Source of the DNA: JADZEJ01 sp964426815
Lineage (GTDB): Bacteria; Patescibacteriota; Patescibacteriia; 2-12-FULL-60-25
Reading direction: 5' to 3'
Length of the DNA stretch: 55,973 bases
Assembly: GCA_964426815.1 (NCBI GenBank)
Contig: CAYRRZ010000005.1
Coordinates: 1 to 55,973 of the forward strand
Shown here: positions 30,374 through 38,000 of the stretch, in pieces
Position numbering within the stretch: the stretch's first letter is position 1
Layout of the letters: the number at the start of each line of letters is the position of its first letter
Notes under the pieces: model-generated
Databases searched by the model: none
What the model saw: the letters and a program-made list of their open reading frames with translations, nothing else
Told to the model about the DNA's origin: nothing
Program-made: the position numbers and the translations under genes

Positions 30374-30408
30374 AAAAAACCCACCTAGGCCGGAGGCGGA
30401 GGTGGGTT
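30374..30408 (-). terminator. Terminator of the 30385 gene, overlapping its 3' end
   Basis: AACCCACCT (30378-30386) pairs with AGGTGGGTT (30400-30408); TTTTTTC follows on the minus strand. The 5' arm and loop encode the proline-rich C terminus (PTNPPPPPA) of the gene. Confidence 0.82.
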
Positions 30409-31167
30409 GGTTGGTGTGTCACGAAACGGATCGGAGCGCTCATGTAGACGTGCGAGCTCCGTGGTCAGCTCTTGATATTGCTGTTCATCAAGGATGTCAG
30501 CCAGAGCTGTATGGATCTCGTCAGCGGCATCACGGAAGGGACTGTACTTTCCTTCGTAGACCGCTGATATGAGCTCCAGACGCGCGCGTGGGTTGAGCCA
30601 GATCTGTTTGAGCGCCTGGTGATAACGAGCCTGTGTCCATCCTGGCCAATAGGTCACACGGCGAGCCGCGATAATTGGATCAACCGCGATCAAGCCCTGT
30701 AGTGCGACCTGCTTCCAGGCTGGCGGGATGGGAGCTCCGACGATCGTGCGCTCGGTCAGCAGATCAAACCAAAAATGCGCACGCGTCAGGTCCGGCTCTT
30801 CCCAGGAGGTCAAAATTTCGAGCGTGTGACGCCCAAGAGCCTGGCTGCGATCTTCGCGAATGAGCCGAACGCTGTTTCGCAGAAACCACTGGCTCAAGGC
30901 CTCATAGAGAAGTACATCTCCTAGATGACGCAAGACATTGAGCTCGGCTCTTATGAGGAGCCAATTTTGACTTTGGTGCAGAGAGCGCAGAATCCGCGAA
31001 CAGATCAAGTCATCACAGACAAAACTGATCAGCTCAGTTCGAACCTGCGCATCTTGCTTCGCTCGACAGATAAACTCCGCTTCAGGCATTTCATAACACC
31101 CGGGTGAATGTTCTTTTCCACGGCCTGATACACAGGCCGTAACAAATTCGGTCCTGATATGTGCCAT
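30385..31167 (-). CDS. Unknown 260-residue protein
   Basis: No family was recognised. The protein is largely helical with many Trp, Leu and Arg (SQWFLRNSVRLI, WFDLLTERTIV, YHQALKQIWLNPRARLEL), which would fit an alpha-helical repeat fold, and ends in a Pro tail. Four Cys lie in the first 60 residues. The start at 31167 was taken because AAAGGA lies five bases upstream; an ATG two codons earlier overlaps that site. It is a GC-rich single-gene cassette with its own promoter and a terminator built into the last codons. Confidence 0.62.
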   Translation of the reverse strand: MAHIRTEFVTACVSGRGKEHSPGCYEMPEAEFICRAKQDAQVRTELISFVCDDLICSRILRSLHQSQNWLLIRAELNVLRHLGDVLLYEALSQWFLRNSVRLIREDRSQALGRHTLEILTSWEEPDLTRAHFWFDLLTERTIVGAPIPPAWKQVALQGLIAVDPIIAARRVTYWPGWTQARYHQALKQIWLNPRARLELISAVYEGKYSPFRDAADEIHTALADILDEQQYQELTTELARLHERSDPFRDTPTNPPPPPA

Positions 31168-31199
31168 GGGCATCCTTTGGGGGTGAAAGGGCTAAATCC

Positions 31200-31228
31200 G
31201 GAATATCATTTTTTACGGTTTTCGTCAA
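31200..31228 (-). promoter_or_regulatory. Promoter of the 30385-31167 gene
   Basis: Minus-strand TTGACG (31223-31228), 17-bp spacer, TATTCC (31200-31205). Confidence 0.65.
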
Positions 31229-31256
31229 TCATCTACCCACTCGGTTTGGCTTAAGC

Positions 31257-31262
31257 TACACT
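31257..31262 (+). promoter_or_regulatory. -10 box (TACACT) of the lipoprotein gene
   Basis: TACACT lies six bases before the ATG at 31269, predicting a leaderless mRNA. No good -35 box is visible. Confidence 0.5.
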
Positions 31263-31268
31263 GGTGAC

Positions 31269-32354
31269 ATGACTTTTTCTTCTGCGTTGTTTCGCTTTGG
31301 TAGCTGTGTTTTTTTGTGCTCTAGTTTGGGCGCTGGTTGTTTTCAGAGCCAAACCGCTCATGTTGCCGAACCATTTCGTGCTTTTCCTTCGCAGGCCATT
31401 GTCGCTGATCGGAATGGTTTTGGTGCGCTCCCTGCTTTTTCTTCATCGGGTGCACAGGTTCAGATTACGATCGAAGGACCGCTTCCAAAACCACCTGAAG
31501 CGGTAAGCGTGTTGCGGCTGCGTGGTGGTCTGCCGAATGAAACGGAATGGCGAAATATCACTGGATCGATTGGATTACCTGGAACATTGCTTGGCGATAT
31601 TCCAAAGCCAAAATCCTTGATCGCTTCGTGGTCAGACCCTCAAGGAACATTGTGGAGCTATGACGCACTTGAATCACGTCTGGATTTTGCGAATCCGGTC
31701 ACGCCTTCAAGCCTCACCCTTCAGACCATTCCTGCTTCAGAGGATTTGATTCGTATCGCGACGAGTTTTTTTCAGACGCGGGCTTTGCCTTTTAGTGATA
31801 TGCGCGATCCTCAGCTTATGCCTGATTGGAATGCTTGGATTAAGCGCGAACAGGATGCAGGTAACTGTCTTGACCAAGAGAGCGTGCGTCAGATTCGAGA
31901 ACAAGCGAAACAACCGCTTACCTTTTTAGGCTTTCCACAAACCCGTGAAAAAGCCGTGGGCGCTTGTGGATCGACTGAATTTCCAACCATGCAAAGAATC
32001 ATCAGCACGGCTGCCAAAGATGGTCTCGATGTGGTTGATGAGCATGGATCGCCTGTGGTTGCGGCGGATTTGTTAATTGATATCTCGCACACGCGTGTTA
32101 TTTCGGGCAGCTTAAAACGCTTGGGCGATGTTGATCGTTCAGACTATGCAACCATTGATTCAAAGCAACTTGAACAAGCTTTTTTGAACGGTGGACTGTT
32201 TGCTCCGAAGGCAGAAACGCGTTTGACGAGTTTTCAGCAGGTTTATTTGAAAAGTGGTGGATATTTAATCCCGGCCATTATTGGTCGCGGATTTGAAAAA
32301 ACGGCCGATGGTGAAGTTTCATTTGCGACGGTGGTTCCTTTGATTCGTCCATAG
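31269..32354 (+). CDS. Predicted lipoprotein, function unknown
   Basis: This 361-residue protein begins with a signal sequence ending in a lipobox (SLGAGC, lipidated Cys near residue 24), so it should be anchored to the outer face of the membrane. The ATG at 31269 was chosen because it directly precedes the signal peptide and follows a -10 box by six bases; the longer frame has an implausible N terminus. The mature part is mixed alpha/beta with no recognised domain. A Cys pair near 198 and 229 might form a disulfide. Confidence 0.75.
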   Translation: MTFSSALFRFGSCVFLCSSLGAGCFQSQTAHVAEPFRAFPSQAIVADRNGFGALPAFSSSGAQVQITIEGPLPKPPEAVSVLRLRGGLPNETEWRNITGSIGLPGTLLGDIPKPKSLIASWSDPQGTLWSYDALESRLDFANPVTPSSLTLQTIPASEDLIRIATSFFQTRALPFSDMRDPQLMPDWNAWIKREQDAGNCLDQESVRQIREQAKQPLTFLGFPQTREKAVGACGSTEFPTMQRIISTAAKDGLDVVDEHGSPVVAADLLIDISHTRVISGSLKRLGDVDRSDYATIDSKQLEQAFLNGGLFAPKAETRLTSFQQVYLKSGGYLIPAIIGRGFEKTADGEVSFATVVPLIRP

Positions 32355-32368
32355 CGCCATCTCATTCA

Positions 32369-32405
32369 AAAAGACTCGGCTGTCTTGACAGCGGAGTCTT
32401 TTTTG
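32369..32405 (+). terminator. Terminator of the lipoprotein gene
   Basis: AAGACTC (32371-32377) and GAGTCTT (32394-32400) with an inner GCTGTC/GACAGC stem, followed by TTTT. It overlaps the next promoter. Confidence 0.85.
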
Positions 32406-32413
32406 TTTATTAC
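32385..32413 (+). promoter_or_regulatory. Promoter of the 32449 gene, inside the terminator
   Basis: TTGACA (32385-32390) lies in the loop and 3' arm of the preceding terminator; the 17-bp spacer covers its T run, and TATTAC (32408-32413) follows. The architecture is the same as at 18202-18247. Confidence 0.6.
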
Positions 32414-32448
32414 AAGAGCTGCTCTTTCTCTCTCAACCCCAGGAAAAC

Positions 32449-32655
32449 ATGAAAGCACGTTTTGGACTCCTTATCTGCTATGGATTTGCCAGTTTGATGC
32501 TTCTCATTCCGCTGATTGCGGCGTGTGAAGCCTTCATCAATCCCCGCTTTGAGCGACATCACTGGCTCCTTGGTAGCTATATCTGTGGCATCGCGTTCTT
32601 GATTGCTCGTGGTGTTGCTCTTCTCATCCCCCACGCCTCTTCATCAAAGGACTGA
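32449..32655 (+). CDS. Small membrane protein with two transmembrane segments
   Basis: This 68-residue protein has two hydrophobic segments (about 5-26 and 42-60) joined by a short loop (NPRFERHHW) and ends with a Ser-rich tail. It starts after AGGA. No family was recognised. The next gene begins two bases after its stop with AAAGGA, so they are one unit. Confidence 0.65.
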   Translation: MKARFGLLICYGFASLMLLIPLIAACEAFINPRFERHHWLLGSYICGIAFLIARGVALLIPHASSSKD

Positions 32656-32657
32656 TC

Positions 32658-33002
32658 ATGGCTCGTGAGAAACCTCCGTTCGGATTGCGTGATGCTCAAG
32701 GCGAAATCACCTCGCTACAACCAGGTGATCGCATCTGTTTCGACACAAGCAATGGGCGGATCGATCTTCAACGCGATGGTCGACTGCTCCTAACGGGGGT
32801 ACAGACCCGTAACCATGATATCTCGATGGATTGCGCGCAGGCGCTGATCCCGGGATTGGCTCAATCGCGCCACTTGGATGACCGTCTTGCTCAGATGAAA
32901 GATCTGGCGGGATTCATTGGAGCCCTGCATGGCCTCATCGTCGTAGGCGAAGAGGCCTCACCCGGTAAAAACCGGCAGGTGTATATCCTTGGGAAACCCT
33001 AG
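32658..33002 (+). CDS. Unknown 114-residue protein
   Basis: This small soluble protein is GC-rich in style and beta-rich in its first half (GEITSLQPGDRICFDTSNGR). It follows the small membrane protein by two bases with a good ribosome site and is followed by a terminator. No family was recognised. Confidence 0.65.
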   Translation: MAREKPPFGLRDAQGEITSLQPGDRICFDTSNGRIDLQRDGRLLLTGVQTRNHDISMDCAQALIPGLAQSRHLDDRLAQMKDLAGFIGALHGLIVVGEEASPGKNRQVYILGKP

Positions 33003-33034
33003 GCGCTCTGTCTGCCTGACAGGCGCTTTTTTTT
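33003..33034 (+). terminator. Terminator of the 32449-33002 unit
   Basis: GCGC-CTGTC pairs with GACAG-GCGC (33003-33012, 33018-33026, one bulged T), followed by eight T. Confidence 0.85.
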
Positions 33035-33052
33035 GTTTGCCGACATCCTTGC

Positions 33053-33058
33053 TAAACT
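33053..33058 (+). promoter_or_regulatory. Extended -10 box (TGCTAAACT) of gpsA
   Basis: TAAACT with a TGC extension, eight bases before the ATG at 33067; predicted leaderless. Confidence 0.5.
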
Positions 33059-33066
33059 GACTTTGT

Positions 33067-34065
33067 ATGAAAAAAAGACCTTTCGCGATACTCGGAGCTG
33101 GAAATGCAGCAACGGCCCTCGCTTTGCTTTTGGCAAAAACCGGACATCCAATACATCTGTACTGCATTGAACCTGAAGTGGAACATGACATTAACCACAA
33201 TAGTTGTAATTCAAAATACTTGGCCGGTATTTCTTTACCTAAAACGATTCGCGCAATGGCAAGCTTGGAGCAAACCGTGCATCAGGCTGAAATTGTCATT
33301 GTTGCCGTTCCCAGCTTTGCGATACGTGAAGTTATGGCGGCGGCTCAGGCTTCGCTTTCGCGCGATGTCATTATTGCTTCTATTACGAAAGGTCTTGATC
33401 CGCACACATTTCGTCCGATCGCGCTTGAAGCTATGGGGCATTTACCTAAGTCCATGCAAAAACGCCTGTGTTTAATCGGTGGACCAGCAGTGGCAAATGA
33501 ACTTGCACATCATCAACCTGCCGCTTTTTTTATTGCCGGAAAAGACAAGTTAGCGACCGCAAAACTCTCACGCCTTTTTCATAGTCCGAGCCTTAAGGCT
33601 GCAACCTCAACCGACATTGAAGGCACGGGTTTATGTATGGCCTTGAAAAATGTGTATGCGATTGCCCTTGGTATGTGCGATGGTTTGCATTATCCGATGA
33701 ATTCAAAGGCGCTTATCACCGCACTTGCGGTTGAAGAAATGTCGCTCTTCCTCCAAAAAAGAAAGGCTAATCCGAAGACGGCTTATACCTTGGCGGGCTT
33801 GGGGGATCTCCTGGTAACCGGCTTTTCGCCGCATGGTCGTAATCGTACCTATGGTGAAAAGATTGTCGGCTCTGACTTTAAAGACCCGGCGCAGCTCGGC
33901 ATGGGCACGGTTGAAGGAATTGCAGCTACGACTACTGCTTTGCAACTCTGCAAAAAATTAGATCTTGATCTCCCACTGCTCCAAACGATTGGCCGATGCC
34001 TCAAACAAAAAACCCGATTTGAAAAACCATTTGAACAGTATCTAAAAACCTTACGATTATCGTAA
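33067..34065 (+). CDS. gpsA: Glycerol-3-phosphate dehydrogenase (NAD(P)+)
   Basis: GpsA reduces dihydroxyacetone phosphate to sn-glycerol-3-phosphate for phospholipid synthesis. The Rossmann motif reads ILGAGNAATALA (usually GAGSWGTALA). IVIVAVPSFAIREV, ALKNVYAIALG (with the catalytic Lys), AGLGDLLVTGFS and GRNRTYGEKI are family blocks. The 332-residue length is normal. Its stop lies in a terminator hairpin shared with the convergent MEMO-family gene, whose last bases it overlaps. Confidence 0.93.
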   Translation: MKKRPFAILGAGNAATALALLLAKTGHPIHLYCIEPEVEHDINHNSCNSKYLAGISLPKTIRAMASLEQTVHQAEIVIVAVPSFAIREVMAAAQASLSRDVIIASITKGLDPHTFRPIALEAMGHLPKSMQKRLCLIGGPAVANELAHHQPAAFFIAGKDKLATAKLSRLFHSPSLKAATSTDIEGTGLCMALKNVYAIALGMCDGLHYPMNSKALITALAVEEMSLFLQKRKANPKTAYTLAGLGDLLVTGFSPHGRNRTYGEKIVGSDFKDPAQLGMGTVEGIAATTTALQLCKKLDLDLPLLQTIGRCLKQKTRFEKPFEQYLKTLRLS

Positions 34066-34073
34066 GGTTTTTT
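34044..34073. terminator. Bidirectional terminator embedded in two convergent genes
   Basis: CCTTACGAT (34049-34057) and ATCGTAAGG (34059-34067) form a near-perfect stem with A5 before and T6 after. Both stop codons lie within it, so both proteins end in KTLR-type residues. Confidence 0.88.
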
Positions 34074-35007
34074 CATTCGTCGACCAGATGCCATTTAGAT
34101 AGCTGGTGGTATTTTGTTCGTCATTCACATAGTCCGATGAAATACCTTGTCCGATCAAGGTAAAGGTCGCTTGCGGATAGGCTTGATTCATCCAATGAAA
34201 GAGAGCGACGAATTGGCGACCGCTGTCGGTGTGCGTATCTTTGGCTTTGGCCATAGCGAGTTCATTTTTGTTTTGCAACCAATTGAGCGTTTGGATATCG
34301 TTTTTTTGCGCGATCGCTTTTGGGAGGTAATGACTCATATCAGCTGAGATAATGAAAAGCGTTGTTCCATCATCCAAATCTGCCAGAGCTTGAGAAATGC
34401 GTAGCGCTGCATTCTGCTCACTTGTCCCTTGAATTGATATCGGCACGATACTCGCCTGAGGAAAGGTTTTTTTGATGAATGGAATCAAGGCGCCGATACC
34501 ATGTTCTTTTTCATACATAGATCCATTTTCTTCGGTCGCATAGCGTTGGGTGACAAGTTGGTCTATGGCATCGGTATCAATCTTCACCAGTCCGTCTGGT
34601 GTTTGATAGGTGCGTTTATGAGTTGATACCAAAGCTCGTCCTGTAAAAAAATGATCTGGCGACAAAATAACTAGGCGCTTGGCATCAGGGCGATTTTTGG
34701 CGAGCGAGCTAAATAGTTGCGCGAGGAGATCGGTCGCGAGGACATGATGATTAACCGTTGCCGCGATGGCTTTCCCAGGAACAGATTTTGTTTTAACCGG
34801 ATTTGACCAGACTCGTCGGAATTCTGGACGATCAAGAAAAGAAGAAGCGTCGATCGGCGGGAGCGTGGTCGGGATGATGGTATTTTGTGTCTTTTCTGTA
34901 GATACGAGAGCCTGGTTTGATTGAGAGTGACTTGTGACCACAACAAAGACGGCGGCTCCCAGGAGAGCCGCCGTCAATGTGCCTAGGATGAGGCTGGTTT
35001 TTTTCAT
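34057..35007 (-). CDS. MEMO/AmmeMemoRadiSam-B family protein, membrane-anchored or secreted
   Basis: This 316-residue protein has an N-terminal hydrophobic segment (residues 4-26), then a MEMO1-type domain related to extradiol dioxygenases. Visible are VNHHVLA, VILSPDHFFTG, YEKEHGIGALIPFIKKTFP and IISADMSHYL, which carry the conserved His and Asp positions. The biochemical role of bacterial MEMO proteins is unsettled. The usual AMMECR1 and radical-SAM partners are not in the window. Its ATG overlaps the stop of the A2M gene (ATGA), so it is the last gene of the sigma/A2M operon. Export of a MEMO-domain protein is unusual. Confidence 0.82.
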   Translation of the reverse strand: MKKTSLILGTLTAALLGAAVFVVVTSHSQSNQALVSTEKTQNTIIPTTLPPIDASSFLDRPEFRRVWSNPVKTKSVPGKAIAATVNHHVLATDLLAQLFSSLAKNRPDAKRLVILSPDHFFTGRALVSTHKRTYQTPDGLVKIDTDAIDQLVTQRYATEENGSMYEKEHGIGALIPFIKKTFPQASIVPISIQGTSEQNAALRISQALADLDDGTTLFIISADMSHYLPKAIAQKNDIQTLNWLQNKNELAMAKAKDTHTDSGRQFVALFHWMNQAYPQATFTLIGQGISSDYVNDEQNTTSYLNGIWSTNEKTLR

Positions 35008-38000
35008 TTGATTTCAATCGTTGTCGAACCGGTTACTGCACTCACAGATGGAGCGTCATAGCTCTGGAGAATCGCAGGTTCGGCCTGATAGATTCCACGA
35101 GCGGTGACACGTGCGCGATAGACAATTGGCTCAATCGGCTTTTTGTCTTGCGGATTACAGACGGTGTAGCTTACGGCATTCCCGTCGATACTCTGTGGAT
35201 ACCAGGCGCCCACTTCGCGATATTCCGCAAAGCTCAAGGTAATCATCGGCGAAAGGCCAGCTGGGACATGGTCTCGTAAGAGATAACATCCACTTGGAGC
35301 TGAGGCGCTAAAGCTTGGTTGTAAGGTGACGGTAACTGCATCCCCTTCTTTCAAACTTGCGTTAACTGCTTTGTTATCTGCTGCCGAGATCGTGCGGGTT
35401 AAACCAAGATCCTTACTCGATGTCGTGACTGGAGAAGCCACTAAGCGAGTGAAGATGGCAATGGCTGGCCCATCAACGGAGACGATGCGGAAGTTTTTCG
35501 CTTCGTCAGCGGTAAGAGTCACGTTCTCTGAACGACCATTCAGTAATTTTACTTCAGCGTCACCGGAGCCAACGGTGTAGACGATTTTTACATCGCGACC
35601 CAAGGCAGCTGGGACAACGGTTTGAAGATAGGCGATGCGATCCAGATCGGTAAAGGCATCTGCTGCCCAATTGGTTTGCAACCAGGCGTCTAAGCGCGCT
35701 GCTTGTGGCAGGTTGAGTTTGGCGGCGACCACGGCCATTTCTGCGGTGGCCTCGATTTGCTCGCGCTTATCTTCACTGACACGAATGAATGATTTTCCGT
35801 CTTGTTCTTCCATGCGAGCAAAGAATGGAGCGAGCATGGCGCTGGCTGTTTGCTGGTCACCGATCGCGGTCGCGGCTCGGGCCAAGGCGAGCTGTTCACG
35901 CCAGTTCAATTCTTTTTGTTCAGCCAAGGTGTGGAGTTCTGGGAGAACCGGCTCACCGAGTGAAGCGAGACCGGAGACGGCGCGAATTTGTTGCTCGCGT
36001 GTTGCTTCTGGACGCTTCAAGATGTCATAGAAGTATTTTCCCATGGCAGCTCGATCAAATTGATCTGGCGCGATGGCTGCAAGCTTAGCTGAGAGCTCTA
36101 CGTCTTCAGATGCATACGGAAGAATTGCAATGCCGCCGGATGATTTTTGGAACTTAGCGACAGATTGACTCTCCCCAACGGTCTTTGATGCGAACTGCTC
36201 CTTGAGCAGGGTACGAGCGATATTGGCAGCAACTTGAGATTCAACACGACCTGACCAACCATATGAAAGCGATTCGACGCGATCAAGGTATTGGGCACGT
36301 GTTTTTGGCAAAAATTGCACATCGATTTCTCGTGATTCACCGATATCTGGTAAGCCCATGGCTGGAGCAAGTTCGGTTTGCATGGCTTCGGTACGCAAGA
36401 AGCGACTTGGCACAATGCGAATCTTTTTTTCCAGAGCATCTTTTCCACTCGAGGAAGTCAGACTGAGAGTGATGGTATGTTCACCTTGGAGCAAACGATC
36501 AATGGAGATATAGGTTGGTGTACCAACAACTCCGTCGAAGTCTTGCTTGAGACCCAGGCTTGGCGCATCAAGCGCGTACTGAATCTTTTCTCCTTGCTTG
36601 AGCCCATTTCCATAGGCACGCAATTTGAGAACTGGCTTGTCATTTTGTAAGAGGACTTCTGGAATGACCGCTTCGACAAAGACCTGCTTGGTAACGGGAA
36701 GGCTCACTTGAGCGCTGCCAGCCTTTAGATCTCCGCTCAGCGAAACTGCGGTGGCTCGCCAGCTGGTTAGATTGTCTGGCAAGTCTAGCTCGACATCAGC
36801 CTGACCATTGTCATCTAAGATGACGGTTTTAACGGCGGCCGTATCTTTGAAGTTGCGACGAACGCCGTCGCCCATGCCGCCTCCGCCCATTTCAGCACCA
36901 CCGGCGCGCATGAGTTCGGCTGCATCAGCCACATGAGACTCAACGCGGGCGATAATGCCGTCACCCACCCAGGCATAGAGACTACCCAATGGATCTTCTT
37001 CGCCCGATGTAAAAGCAGCAGCGAATAGAGCCTGATCCACAAAGGTAATGACGGTGCGTGCGGACTTCGCTGGTTTACCCTGTGCATCGAGTGCCGTTAC
37101 ATGAACCTTGGCCTTGGCACCTGGCGCATATGATTTTGCATCTGGTTCAAGCTTCAGCTTGAGCTCACGTTCGCTTGTATCATAGGTTGCGCCGGTTTGA
37201 CGCTCTATGAAGCCACCATTCATGAAGACAATACCGCGGATATTCACGTTTGGAATATCTTGCTCCGAATAGGTAAAGCGATAGACCGGAGAATTTGTGA
37301 CTTGCACATCTTTGATTCCACGGATGGCTTTGATAAAGAGAATGCTTTGCGTATCTGCATCTGGGAGACGCGAGGCGCCCTTGCTGAGTTCAAAGGTTGC
37401 TTGTTGACCAAGCTTGTAGCCTGATTGGTTTTGGCTCGCGACTGTATCCAATCGAATATCGGTATTGGATGGATAGCCGGTGTAATAGCCATCACGTGAG
37501 AGATAGACTGTTGCTCGCTGTTCGCGTCCGGCTTCGTCTTTCGCGGAGAACATGGCGAGGTATGAGGCATTGTCGGCCATTGGTACATTGATCGTCGCCT
37601 TGCCTACGCTATCGGTGGTTATGTCGATCGGCGCAATGTCGCGGAATTTTTGTTCATAGGTATACATTGGGACGACTTTCTTTTCGATGAAGTCGTAGCT
37701 TGTGCCATTTTCACGCTTTTCCCAGGTTGATTCGACGACACGGCCAGTGAGCTTGAGTGAACGTTTTGGTTCAGCAAGAACATCGGTTGAGCCTTGTTCG
37801 ACATCTGCTTTCGCCAAATCAATGGCTCGTGCGGTAATCGTAACATTAGCGACATTGTCTTTATTTTTTACATCGCTTTCAAGATGAACATGTGAGCGCC
37901 AAACATTGACCGAGGCATTGCCCGCAATTTCGGCATTTTCTGAATCGGTTGGGCGAATGGTGAACTCCCCATTTTCGCTTTCTGCACACCAGGTGTTACG

